From Paenarthrobacter sp. GOM3 (lineage in GTDB: Bacteria; Actinomycetota; Actinomycetes; Actinomycetales; Micrococcaceae): 64,000 nucleotides of DNA. Where the stretch lies: assembly GCF_018215265.2 (NCBI RefSeq), contig NZ_CP136562.1, positions 620,001-684,000 on the forward strand. The letters are read 5' to 3'. The position numbers were made by a program, and so were the translations under genes. Positions within the stretch are counted from its first letter, which is position 1; each line of letters starts with the position of its first letter. This document shows, piece by piece, positions 38,149 to 47,005 of the stretch. The notes beneath the pieces were generated by a model. It did not search any database. It saw only the letters and a program-made list of their open reading frames with translations, and had not been told where the DNA came from.

Positions 38149-38740
38149 CGTTGCACATTCGTAAGTTGGTCACTCAAGCCCAAGGCGGTCTTGGCTTGAT
38201 TGCTGCTTGACTCGGTGTCACGATCAAAATATCCATAGACGCCGTCCTTGCCGCCGGTCTGTCCGTTGTGGGTTTTGGTGGGGTTCTCAACGGTGCCATC
38301 GGGCGCGGTGGTGCCGTCTGCGCCGAAGGTGACGGCACCGAATCCGGGGTCTTCGGTGCTTTTACGCTGCCAGCCGAGCCCATGCCCGACCTCGGCTATG
38401 CGGTCCCAGTCGTAGGTTCCCCGGTAACGGTGCCGCCGGGGTTCAGGTGGAGATCTCTTACGGAGGTCACGTTGTCAGGGGCTCCAACGTCCCCTAATGA
38501 GAACGAGGTTATCGACCGGTAGCTCAGATTTTGCTGCCTCCATGGCGCCAAGGGGCCCGAGAAGGCAGATCGGCAACGTTTGGCCGCGAATCGGCATGCT
38601 CCTTGGAGGCTGCTATTAGTGCTGGTTTGCTGAACATGTCGAGAACGGTGGCGGCGCCGAAAGTTAGTGATTGAGCCAACGCCCCGTCACTGGAGATCCG
38701 CTGAGTCGAGTCACTTAGGGCGACAGAAACCAGCGAACAT
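38145..38740 (-). pseudogene. Decayed gene remnants upstream of the lipoprotein
   Basis: On the minus strand a coding-like frame reads YDWDRIAEVGHGLGWQ, then a Gly/Asp/Thr-rich stretch with GGKDGVYGYFDRD, and ends in TGA overlapping the lipoprotein ATG. It lacks a start and shifts frame near 38417-38424, where a second frame reads SLGDVGAPDNVTSVRDLHLN. Farther upstream a third frame (FGAATVLDMFSKPALIAASK) ends in a stop near 38530. I could not identify the parent protein. This is the only content seen in the roughly 600 bp between the lipoprotein and the TetR gene. Confidence 0.55.
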
Positions 38741-38756
38741 CAACGGCTGGAGCAAC

Positions 38757-39371
38757 CTAGCCGACCAGTCGCTGCACCAGCACCGCCGCAGCTTCGACCA
38801 CGGCGTCGGCCTCGCGTTTGGTCCCACTCAACGCGACTTCCTGCCCCGACACCGTCACGATGTCCGTGATCACCGCGACTGTGAGCCTGCCGAGCGTGTC
38901 GTCGCTGGCGCCGAGGAGCACCGAGTTCTGCCGAACCCATTCACGGCCGCGTTCCCGCCTGAGTAATTCGAAGCCCGGGGGAGTGTCGCCCTCGATGAAC
39001 ACCCGTTCCAAGTCCCGGTGCTTCCAGGTGTAGTCGAAGTAGCTGCGGCTGCCCACGTTGAACAGCACCAAGGGATCGTCTTCACCGGCTTTCCGGGCTT
39101 TGGCCACGGCCGCAGCGACCAGCCTTTCGTGTTCGTTCTGGTAGTCGTTCCAGAGGGCGAGGAAGAGCTCCGTCTTGCCGCCGAAGTGGTGGTACAGGCT
39201 GCCCACACTGGATCCGGAACGCGCCACGATGTCCGAAATGCTGGCGTCGGTAAAGCCGTGTTCGATGAAGACCCCGGCCGCCGCGTCCAACAAGTTGCGC
39301 TGGGTGGCCGCCGTGCGGGTCCATTGCCACGAGCCCGCGTTACTGGCAACTTCGGACGTCTTGCGAACCAT
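38757..39371 (-). CDS. TetR-family regulator (1)
   Basis: An ATG at 39371 with AAGGAG gives 204 aa; the frame upstream of it is not coding. The N-terminal HTH (AGVFIEHGFTDASISDIVARSGSSVGSLYHHFGGKTELF) is typical of TetR. It is divergent from the cytochrome b gene across a 301-bp gap. The ligand is unknown. Confidence 0.9.
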   Translation of the reverse strand: MVRKTSEVASNAGSWQWTRTAATQRNLLDAAAGVFIEHGFTDASISDIVARSGSSVGSLYHHFGGKTELFLALWNDYQNEHERLVAAAVAKARKAGEDDPLVLFNVGSRSYFDYTWKHRDLERVFIEGDTPPGFELLRRERGREWVRQNSVLLGASDDTLGRLTVAVITDIVTVSGQEVALSGTKREADAVVEAAAVLVQRLVG

Positions 39372-39672
39372 GCAGGGCTCCTTCCGCGGGCAGAACGAAC
39401 ACCGGAGTGTCGACCGGCTATTTTTTGGAATCCTATCCCCGAAAGAATCCACATAGCCAGCCGCCAGCCTTGACTGACCACTAAGGCACGGGAAATAATT
39501 CTGGAAATCGGTTCTAGAAACACACATTGCGGCACGTATCCGAATGCTGCGATTTTTGACGTCGGACGCCCCGAAACCCGGGTGCCGTTTTCACCGTCGG
39601 GCTGCAACTGGTTGAATCGCTATATAGCGCCAACTGGTCGCAGCCAAACAAGCCAGAGAGGAACGCGGCCTG
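39372..39672. promoter_or_regulatory. Divergent intergenic region between tetR and cytochrome b genes
   Basis: This 301-bp gap holds no credible gene. It contains TTCTAGAA, an 8-bp palindrome at about 39512-39519, with a second TTCTGGAA nearby. These could be regulator half-sites. No clear promoter boxes were assigned. Confidence 0.45.
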
Positions 39673-40602
39673 ATGTCCGTTTCAAGCAAGTCGTCCGGGA
39701 TCACGTCGAACAGGTGGTTCAAACCCGTCGCCGTCACCGCAGGAGCTCTGCTGGTGGCACTGATCCTGGTTCTGGTGGCACAGTGGCTCCGGACCCTTCA
39801 GCCGGTCCAGCAATTCCTGACGGACTACCCCGGCCATTCGGCAATCCCTGAAGGCACTCCTACTGGCTTCCCCGCATGGCTTGGCTGGCAGCACTTCCTG
39901 AACATGTTTTTTATTGTCCTGATCATCCGTTCGGGGTGGCAGGTGCGCACCACCACGCGGCCGGCAGCCAACTGGACCAGGAACAACAAGGGCTTCATCA
40001 AAACCAAGAACCCGCCTACCAAGATCAGCCTGGACCTCTGGTTCCACCTGACCCTGGATGCGCTCTGGGTCTTGAACGGCATCATTTTCATCGTGCTGCT
40101 CTTCGCCACCGGCCAGTGGCTGAGGATCGTCCCCACCAACTGGGATGTCTTCCCGAACGCGGTCTCCGCCGGCCTTCAGTACGCCTCGCTGAACTGGCCC
40201 GTTGAAAACGGTTGGAACAACTACAACAGCCTCCAGCTCCTGACCTACTTCGTCACGGTCTTCATTGCGGCGCCGCTGGCCATCATCACCGGCATCCGGA
40301 TGTCCGGCGCATGGCCCAAGAAGGCTGCGATCAACAAGTTCTACCCGATCGAGCTGGCCCGCAAGATCCACTTCCCGGTAATGATCTACTTCGTTGCCTT
40401 CGTGATCGTCCACGTAACCTTGGTGCTGGCTACCGGCGCGCTGAACAATTTGAACCACATGTACGCGTCCAACAACGACTACAGCTGGTGGGGCTTCGCC
40501 ATCTTCGCGGCTTCCATCGTCTTCACGGCGGCGGCCTGGTTCCTGGCCCGCCCACTGTTCCTGCGTCCCATCGCCTCGCTCATGGGCAAGGTCTCACGCT
40601 AA
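39673..40602 (+). CDS. Cytochrome b/b6-type membrane protein
   Basis: This 309-aa protein has about five membrane segments with paired histidines (GWQHFLNMFF, DLWFHLTLD, ARKIHFPVMIYF, FVIVHVTLVL) that could bind two haems, as in bacterial di-haem cytochrome b561 proteins. It may pass electrons between quinol and a partner oxidoreductase, which is not encoded nearby. A strong terminator follows. Confidence 0.85.
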   Translation: MSVSSKSSGITSNRWFKPVAVTAGALLVALILVLVAQWLRTLQPVQQFLTDYPGHSAIPEGTPTGFPAWLGWQHFLNMFFIVLIIRSGWQVRTTTRPAANWTRNNKGFIKTKNPPTKISLDLWFHLTLDALWVLNGIIFIVLLFATGQWLRIVPTNWDVFPNAVSAGLQYASLNWPVENGWNNYNSLQLLTYFVTVFIAAPLAIITGIRMSGAWPKKAAINKFYPIELARKIHFPVMIYFVAFVIVHVTLVLATGALNNLNHMYASNNDYSWWGFAIFAASIVFTAAAWFLARPLFLRPIASLMGKVSR

Positions 40603-40630
40603 AGCTCACGGCTCAAAGCTCACGCAAAAA

Positions 40631-40664
40631 AGCAGCCGCCTCGGAACATTCCGCGGCGGCTGCT
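40631..40664. terminator. Bidirectional Rho-independent terminator
   Basis: AGCAGCCGCC (40631-40640) pairs with GGCGGCTGCT (40655-40664), extended inward by three pairs past one mismatch. An A-run lies on the left and TTTCTT on the right. It lies between the convergent cytochrome b and thiD genes. Confidence 0.92.
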
Positions 40665-40676
40665 TTCTTATAAGAC

Positions 40677-41522
40677 CTAGGACAACGCCCCGCCCTGCCA
40701 CAGCGCGTCAAAGGGAGCGCCGGAGGACACCCGGTTCTTGATCCCTTCGGTGACAAAAGCCTTGGCAGTGCGCGCGGCTTCCAGCGGTGTCGCGCCCTTG
40801 GCCAGCTCAGCGGTTACGGCAGCGGCCAACGAGCAGCCCGCGCCTGACACAGCAACATCGCCCACCTTCGGAGCGCGCAGGACTTCCAGCGTCTCGCCGT
40901 CGAAATAGACGTCGACGGCGTCCGGGCCTTCCAGCCGCACCCCGCCTTTGGCGAGGACTGCTGCGCCGCTGATCTCGTGGATGCGGATCGCGGCAGCCTT
41001 GAGGGACTCTTCATCGGTAATCGTGAGCCCGGACAAGGACTCGGCTTCGAAGTGGTTCGGTGTGACGAACGTAGCCAGCGGCAGGATCTGGGCCTTCAGC
41101 GCCTGGTCGGTGTCCAGTGCGTGGCCCGGCTCCTGGCCCTTGCAGATCAAAACAGGATCCAAAACCACATTTGCGAAAGCACCATCAGTCAGCGCCTTTT
41201 CCACTGTGCTGATGGTCTCCGGGCTGCCGAGCATGCCGATCTTCACTGTGTCCAAAACGGAAGGCGCGCCGGAAGCGGCGCCGTAGGCCGCCGTCGTGGC
41301 TTCGAGTTGGTCCGCGATGACCTGCTGGTCTACCGGCACAAAGCGGTGGTTCCAGTTGTCCTGCGGGTTGAAGGAAACGATGCACGTGAGGTTCGCGATG
41401 CCGAACACTCCGAGTTCCTGGAAGGTCTTGAGGTCCGCTTGCGCGCCGGCGCCACCGGTCGCTTCGGAACCGGCGATGGTCAGGGCAATGGCAGGGGCAA
41501 CGGCTGAAGTCATGGTTTCCAT
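40677..41522 (-). CDS. thiD: Hydroxymethylpyrimidine/phosphomethylpyrimidine kinase
   Basis: This 281-aa ribokinase-fold enzyme (278 aa if it starts at ATG 41513) has AIALTIAGSEATGGAGAQADLKTFQELGVFG, VLDPVLICK and VSGAGCSLAAAV, with the catalytic GAGC-type anion hole. It phosphorylates HMP twice for thiamine synthesis. No other thiamine gene or TPP riboswitch is visible nearby. Confidence 0.94.
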   Translation of the reverse strand: METMTSAVAPAIALTIAGSEATGGAGAQADLKTFQELGVFGIANLTCIVSFNPQDNWNHRFVPVDQQVIADQLEATTAAYGAASGAPSVLDTVKIGMLGSPETISTVEKALTDGAFANVVLDPVLICKGQEPGHALDTDQALKAQILPLATFVTPNHFEAESLSGLTITDEESLKAAAIRIHEISGAAVLAKGGVRLEGPDAVDVYFDGETLEVLRAPKVGDVAVSGAGCSLAAAVTAELAKGATPLEAARTAKAFVTEGIKNRVSSGAPFDALWQGGALS

Positions 41523-41556
41523 TTTGGCAGTTGCTCCGGTCCCGCTCCTAAACGGC

Positions 41557-42549
41557 CTAGCCGTGCAGCGTCCGGTATGCCGCCTCCGCGGCAGGGTGCA
41601 AGGGCACGCCCGCGGTGTTGATCAGCGTTTCCGGGCTGAGGAATTGCACACCGGTGCTCGACTTCGGAACCAAGTCCTGGGCTTGTTCCACCAGCAGTTC
41701 CACGGTCTGACGAACAACGTGGTCGGCAAGGTCCCTGCGGCAGAGGAGGAGGTTGGCAACGCCGACCGTCCACACAGCGGGCGCGTCACCGTAACTGTTG
41801 GCGGGAATGAGGACGCGGTCGTAGAACGGTCCAAACTGCGAGCGCGTTGCGTTGATGAGGTCCGATAGGTCCACCAAGCGGAGGCCAACGTCCTTTGCAG
41901 TGGATGCGATGGCTGCGGTGGGGACGCCTCCGGACCAGAACAGAGCGTCGATGGTCCGGTTCTGCAGCGCCGCGAGCCCTTGGTTCAGCCCCAGGTTCAC
42001 TTGGGTGAGCGCGGGACCGGTTTTTGCGGATGACAGGCTGGAGGCCTCGATGATCCTGGGAGCAGTGAGGGATGTCCCCGAACCCACTTCGCCCACGCCC
42101 GCGGTCTTACCCGCGAGGTCAGCAAAGTTCCGGATGCCACTGTCCTTCCGTACGATGCAGTGGACGTAGTTCTGGTAGACCTTGCCGAGAGCCACGAGGT
42201 CTGCGGGCAGCGGTGGCCGATCCCCGGGGCTTGACTGCTGGGCTGCCGCATCTGCAAGTGCGACGGCGATCGTCGCCTCGCCGGCCACCACCCGCCTGAT
42301 GTTCTCCAGGCTTCCGCCGGTAACCAAAGGTTCAGCCGTTTCGGCTACGCCTTCTCTCTGGAGCAAGGCTGCGAGCAATGTGGCGAATTCCAGGTAGAAG
42401 CCGCCCGGTTCGCCACCGGCCACCGTGAGTTTCCGAGGGCGTTCGCCCGGGGTGCAGGCTGCTGTTGCGGGAAGGAAAAGACCAGCCACACCCACGGCCA
42501 GCCCGGCCTTAAGAGCAGACCGCCGGGGCATCACCTTCGACTCAGGCAT
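41557..42549 (-). CDS. TAXI-family TRAP solute-binding lipoprotein
   Basis: This 330-aa protein begins with RRSALKAGLAVGVAGLF and a lipobox (ATAAC), so it is exported and lipid-anchored. The GEPGGFYLEFATLLA and TGGSLENIRRVVAGEATIAVALAD patterns are those of TAXI binding proteins. No TRAP membrane subunits are encoded nearby. Instead it overlaps the end of a sensor kinase gene by 8 bp and probably shares an operon with the two-component system, perhaps as an accessory ligand sensor. Confidence 0.88.
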   Translation of the reverse strand: MPESKVMPRRSALKAGLAVGVAGLFLPATAACTPGERPRKLTVAGGEPGGFYLEFATLLAALLQREGVAETAEPLVTGGSLENIRRVVAGEATIAVALADAAAQQSSPGDRPPLPADLVALGKVYQNYVHCIVRKDSGIRNFADLAGKTAGVGEVGSGTSLTAPRIIEASSLSSAKTGPALTQVNLGLNQGLAALQNRTIDALFWSGGVPTAAIASTAKDVGLRLVDLSDLINATRSQFGPFYDRVLIPANSYGDAPAVWTVGVANLLLCRRDLADHVVRQTVELLVEQAQDLVPKSSTGVQFLSPETLINTAGVPLHPAAEAAYRTLHG

Positions 42550-43957
42550 CTTGCGCGTCCTCCGGTTTCGCGAACTCGAGCCGTGCCGTCAGCCCATGCG
42601 GCTCGCGCGGCTCAATGACGAGCCGGCCGCCATTTGCTTGGGCCAGCCGATCCACGATGGTCATGCCCAAACCGTTGCCAGGGATTTTGCTGTGCTGCGG
42701 CGCCCGCCAGAACCTGGTGGTGGAAGCGGTACGCTGCTCGGCTGGGAGGCCGGGACCGTCGTCGGAAATTACGACGGCGGTCCCGCCTTCCGTCTGCTGC
42801 GTGGCCACGGTGATGTCAGCTCCGGGGGCGTACTTGATGGCGTTGGCAATGAGTTCTCCCACCATGTGGGCAAGTTCGTCGGGGTCGCAGTTGATCTGGT
42901 TTTCCTGTGCGGGGCCTTCCAACATCAGCCGGGATCCCGCCCGTTGAGCGGCAGGTACGGCTCGTTCTACTTCGCCCTGCAGGATGGGGAAGGGATCGAT
43001 GACGGCTTGCCGCTGGTGCTCTGCGGCTTGGTCCGGGCGGGTAGACCCCTCGAAGGCGCGGTGTTCCGCCGTCGCCAGCTTCAGCACGCCGTCGAGCATT
43101 TCCTCAACCCGCTCAAGTTCCGCCACAACGCCAGCTGCCGCGGCCTTTTCCTGCTGCCCTTTGAGTTCCAGCTGCAGCAAATCGATCCGCAGCCGAAGCG
43201 CCCCAACAGGGTTTCTGAGTTGATGCGAGGTGTCTGCGATCAGCCGGCGCTGGGACTCCATGCTCTCCGTGACGGTGTCCGCCATGGCGGTGAAGGAGCG
43301 GCTGAGTTCGCGCAGTTCGGGCGGTCCGGCGTCGGGAAGTTGGCTTGTTTTGCCCGTGGTTTCGAGCTCGTGAACTGCTCTGCTGAGCCGGTTGACCGGG
43401 CGCAGGACCCACCCGGTGACCCGCGCTGCGGCGAGCAGGAGCAAAGCTGCCAACGCCAGCGCCGCGAATCCGACCACCAGCCATCGCTCGCGCAGCTTTT
43501 GCCGGGCGGCATCGAGGTTGACTTCCACAACAGCCTCGCCGAGGACTTGGCTGGCCGTGCCGAACGACCTGGAAATGATGTCGTTGCCGGTCCCGAAAGC
43601 ACTGATGGGGTTCAGGGTGGTATCGCTCAGGTTGAGGCTCGCCCGGTTCAGTGCATCCTGGACGTCGGGCCGCTCTTCGCTGAGTCCGCCGGAACGGACG
43701 GTTCCGTCCTGTGTCCGGATCAGGATTCCCTCGCCGTAAAGCTCGGAGTAGCGGTCCATTTCGCGCTGTAACTGGTTGGTGTCTTTGTCTTGGGCGGCGT
43801 CGCTGGCCAGTTGCGCGAAGCGGTTGAGGGCAGCGACGCGGTTGATCTGCAGATCCTGGGTGAGCTCCCGGCTGGCCGAGGTCAGGATCACGCTGGAGAC
43901 CGTCACCACGATGATGACCACCAGCAAGCTCAGGATGCTGAGAACACGGACTTTCAC
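42542..43957 (-). CDS. Sensor histidine kinase
   Basis: This 471-aa protein has two membrane segments flanking an extracytoplasmic domain, then HAMP, a phospho-acceptor motif (SHQLRNPVGALRL), the N box LIANAIKYAP and the G box DDGPGLPAE. It resembles TctE-type kinases for carboxylates. Its gene overlaps that of the response regulator by four bases. The adjacent TAXI protein could feed it a ligand. Confidence 0.93.
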   Translation of the reverse strand: MKVRVLSILSLLVVIIVVTVSSVILTSASRELTQDLQINRVAALNRFAQLASDAAQDKDTNQLQREMDRYSELYGEGILIRTQDGTVRSGGLSEERPDVQDALNRASLNLSDTTLNPISAFGTGNDIISRSFGTASQVLGEAVVEVNLDAARQKLRERWLVVGFAALALAALLLLAAARVTGWVLRPVNRLSRAVHELETTGKTSQLPDAGPPELRELSRSFTAMADTVTESMESQRRLIADTSHQLRNPVGALRLRIDLLQLELKGQQEKAAAAGVVAELERVEEMLDGVLKLATAEHRAFEGSTRPDQAAEHQRQAVIDPFPILQGEVERAVPAAQRAGSRLMLEGPAQENQINCDPDELAHMVGELIANAIKYAPGADITVATQQTEGGTAVVISDDGPGLPAEQRTASTTRFWRAPQHSKIPGNGLGMTIVDRLAQANGGRLVIEPREPHGLTARLEFAKPEDAQDA

Positions 43958-44622
43958 GACTGCTCTACCCGGTAGCCGACGCCCCGGACGTTGATGATGA
44001 ACCCGGGCAGCTGCAGCTTGGACCGCAGGCCTGTGAGGTGCACGTCCAAGGACCTGGAATGCGTCACGAACGCGTCGCCCCAGAGTGCATCCAGGATCTG
44101 CTCGCGGGTCACCACTGAGCCCGCGTTCCTGACGAGGAGGCTGAGGAGGTCGAACTCGGTTGCTGTCAGGGCGAGTTTCCGTTGGCCGACGGCGGCCACG
44201 CGGCGGTCGAGGTCGACCTCGAGTTCGCCCAGGACGATGGCGTGCGGAGCATCCTGGCCGCCGCGGTTGGTGCGCCGGGTGACGGCCTCGATCCTGGCAA
44301 GCAATTCCACGAGCTTCACGGGCTTCACCAGGTAGTCGTCTGCTCCGGACCTGAGACCCAGGACCACGCTCCGCTCGTCATCCCGGGCCGTCAGGATGAG
44401 GATCGGAACTGCGCTCACTTGGCGCAGCTTGCGCAGCACATCCAAGCCATCCAAATCCGGAAGGCCAAGGTCCAACAGGATCACCTGGTGCTCCCGGTGC
44501 GCCAGCAGCGCATCCTCTCCTCTGGACACGCGGGTGTGTGTATGTCCGGCCGAAGCGACGGCAGCGCTCAAGGCCGACGCCATGGCGTCGTCATCCTCGA
44601 CGATGAGCACGTGCACTGTCAT
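43954..44622 (-). CDS. OmpR/TctD-type response regulator
   Basis: This 222-aa protein has a receiver domain with LLDLGLPDLDGLD (phospho-Asp) and a winged-helix OmpR-type output domain. It is first in an operon with the kinase and TAXI genes. Targets may include the MHS transporter upstream, but no sites were found. Confidence 0.94.
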   Translation of the reverse strand: MTVHVLIVEDDDAMASALSAAVASAGHTHTRVSRGEDALLAHREHQVILLDLGLPDLDGLDVLRKLRQVSAVPILILTARDDERSVVLGLRSGADDYLVKPVKLVELLARIEAVTRRTNRGGQDAPHAIVLGELEVDLDRRVAAVGQRKLALTATEFDLLSLLVRNAGSVVTREQILDALWGDAFVTHSRSLDVHLTGLRSKLQLPGFIINVRGVGYRVEQS

Positions 44623-44640
44623 GGTCCTTTGGATTGGGGC

Positions 44641-44679
44641 TGGTTCGCTGTCGGCTGGTTCGCTGTCGGCTGGTTCGCT
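44641..44679. repeat. Short 15-bp tandem repeat
   Basis: TGGTTCGCTGTCGGC is repeated at 44641 and 44656 with a partial third copy to 44679. It lies about 20 bp upstream of the response regulator start, possibly within its leader. Confidence 0.85.
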
Positions 44680-44762
44680 ACTAGAGCTTAACGTTGTGAG
44701 GCCCGCTCTGCGCCCTTCGGAGTACCCAAAGTGCGCAGAGCGGGCCTAACAAGGCAGGAAGG

Positions 44763-46172
44763 TCAGGCGTCGACGCGATCCTTTTTGCCGTCGTCGTCCT
44801 TTGTTGTTGCCGTCGCAGCGCCCTTCGCCACGAACGCGTGGCCTTGCTCCGCATCCAAGTGCGTGGACGTCTTGTTCTTCAGCGCGAAGATGTACACCAG
44901 CAGCGAGATGAAAATGGCTGCCGTGACGTAGGTGAAGAACAGGTCCACCTGGTCCGACTTCTGCAACGCAGCACCGATCAGCGGGACGGTGCCGCCGAAC
45001 AGTGAGTTGGCGATCGCGTAACCGAGTCCTACTCCCAAGGCGCGGATCGAAGCCGGGAATAGCTCAGCCTTCACCAGTGCGTTGATGGAGGTGTAGCCGC
45101 CAACCATGAGCAGGCCGCCCAGCATCAGCAGGAATGCGATGAACGGATCCTTGGTGCCGGAAAGAGTGGAGAGCAGCGGCCAGGTGAACAGGACGCCGGT
45201 GACGCCGAACCAGATCAGCAGCGGTTTGCGGCCTACCTTGTCCGAAATCAGGCCGTAGACAGGCTGCAGCAGCATGAAGATGAACAACGCCCAGAAGTTG
45301 ATCACGGAGGTATCCGTCTTGGCGATGCCGGACGTATCGTTCATGAACTTCAGGATGAAGTTGGTGTACGTATAGAACGCAACGGTACCGCCGAGGGTGA
45401 TGCCGATGCAGATGAGCAGCGGCTTCCAGTGCTTGGTGAGCAGGAGCTTCATAGTGCCAGGCCGGGCCTCGCCCTCCACTTTCACATGTGCGGCACGGAG
45501 CTGATCGGAAGAGAGGGTCTCCTCCATCGAACGGCGGAGCCAGAGAACAACCAGCGCAGCGACGCCACCTACGGCGAACGGGATACGCCATCCCCACGCC
45601 GTCAGGTCTTCCTTGCTCATGGTGTTCTGCAGAATCACGAGCACCAAGAGGGCCAGCATTTGGCCGCCGATCAACGTCACGTACTGGAAGCTGGAGAAGA
45701 AACCGCGGCGCTTGGCCGTCGCAGCCTCGGACATGTACGTGGCGCTGGTGCCGTATTCCCCGCCGACGGAGAAGCCCTGCACAACGCGTATGAACACCAG
45801 CAAGATCAGGGCCCAGAGTCCGATCACATCCTGTGTCGGCAGGATCGCGATCGCGAAGGACCCCGCCGACATCATGGTCACACTGAGCGTCAGCGCGGCC
45901 TTGCGGCCCTTGCGGTCTGCGTAGCGGCCGAAGAACCAACTTCCGATCGGACGCATAAGGAACGACGTCGAGAAGACCGCCATCGCCTCAAGGCCGGCCT
46001 GAAGGTCGTCCGAGGAATTAAAGAAGTGCGACTGGAAATATGCCGCGAAAACCGTATAGACGTAGAGGTCGAACCACTCCACGAGGTTGCCCGCGGAGCC
46101 CTTGAGGATATTGCTCACGGCTTTGCGTGTCTGAGCGGCTTCGCTCAGAGGTGCAGCTTGCTGGGTGCTCAT
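44763..46172 (-). CDS. MHS-family MFS transporter (dicarboxylate/osmolyte type)
   Basis: An ATG at 46172 with AGGAAGG gives 469 aa beginning MSTQQAAPLSEAAQTRK; starts farther upstream would add a poorly conserved tail. GNLVEWFDLYVYTVFAAYF, GRYADRKGRKAALT and GFSVGGEYGTSATYMSEAA are hallmarks of metabolite:H+ symporters such as alpha-ketoglutarate permease. The C-terminus is charged. It lies upstream of, and in the same direction as, the two-component operon. Confidence 0.9.
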   Translation of the reverse strand: MSTQQAAPLSEAAQTRKAVSNILKGSAGNLVEWFDLYVYTVFAAYFQSHFFNSSDDLQAGLEAMAVFSTSFLMRPIGSWFFGRYADRKGRKAALTLSVTMMSAGSFAIAILPTQDVIGLWALILLVFIRVVQGFSVGGEYGTSATYMSEAATAKRRGFFSSFQYVTLIGGQMLALLVLVILQNTMSKEDLTAWGWRIPFAVGGVAALVVLWLRRSMEETLSSDQLRAAHVKVEGEARPGTMKLLLTKHWKPLLICIGITLGGTVAFYTYTNFILKFMNDTSGIAKTDTSVINFWALFIFMLLQPVYGLISDKVGRKPLLIWFGVTGVLFTWPLLSTLSGTKDPFIAFLLMLGGLLMVGGYTSINALVKAELFPASIRALGVGLGYAIANSLFGGTVPLIGAALQKSDQVDLFFTYVTAAIFISLLVYIFALKNKTSTHLDAEQGHAFVAKGAATATTKDDDGKKDRVDA

Positions 46173-46441
46173 CAATGAACCTTCCTGGACGGCAGCGTTT
46201 TGCGGCGGCCGTGTCTTGCCTGAGTTCGTTCTGTCCATGAAGCTCGTGCTCATGGCGTCCTTGCGCATGGCTCTTCGTCGACTAAGAAAGGTCCTCCAAG
46301 GTGAAGAGGACGTATTCCAAACTATGGGTGATGCACGGCACAGCCATAGCCCGCGGGGCATTTCCTAACACTTCCTTAGGATTCGGGTTGCGTGGCTTGG
46401 TTGGGGACGGCGGCCGCACCTTAACGCCCGACGGCGGCTGC

Positions 46442-46912
46442 TCACCTATCAACGCTCCCTCGTGTGAGTGGGGGATTCTGATTGATCCGGACCAGTTTCC
46501 ACACAGCCAGACGGCCCGCGCCGGCCGCGACGGCGATCGACAAGGAGAAAAGAAGCGGACCCGTCGGTGAAAGTCCACCGAAGGGGCCACACATGAGTAA
46601 AGCTCCGGCGAAAAAGGCGACAACGTGAACCCATTGGTTCCGGACGCGACGCAGAGCCAAGCCGAGAAGTGACCCGGCCGCAGCACCAACAGCCCAGACC
46701 GGAAGGAGGCTGTAAATGAAAAAGATGACTGCCCACTCCGGCCCTTGGATGCTGAGGAGAACGCAGAATGTCAGATGGGCTACGGCGATTCCAACTGCAA
46801 GTCCCTTGGTGCCCAGCACCACTCGGTCCTTTGGTCCGTAGCAACATCCTCTGGACGGACCCTTGGTTGCCAGAGCGTACTCATCTTCGTCAGTCCATGG
46901 TTCCTGGCTCAT
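46442..46912 (-). CDS. Hypothetical membrane protein
   Basis: From ATG 46912 (MSQEPWTDEDEYALATKG) the protein is 156 aa with about four membrane segments. A longer frame to 47098 would read through the repeat array and is rejected. I do not recognise the family. Confidence 0.72.
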   Translation of the reverse strand: MSQEPWTDEDEYALATKGPSRGCCYGPKDRVVLGTKGLAVGIAVAHLTFCVLLSIQGPEWAVIFFIYSLLPVWAVGAAAGSLLGLALRRVRNQWVHVVAFFAGALLMCGPFGGLSPTGPLLFSLSIAVAAGAGRLAVWKLVRINQNPPLTRGSVDR

Positions 46913-46931
46913 GGCTACCTTTCTGAACGTG

Positions 46932-47005
46932 GTGAGGGAGGGATCGCTGGAAGGGGCGTTTATGTGAGAGAGGGATCGCTGGAAGGGGCGTTTATGTGAG
47001 GGAGG
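46932..47005. repeat. 32-bp-period tandem repeat array 2
   Basis: Units at 46932-46963 and 46964-46995 differ by one base, and a third begins at 46996 in the end of the next gene. The core is GTGAGRGAGGGATCGCTGG. It resembles array 3 and shares GTGAGAGAG with array 1. Confidence 0.9.
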
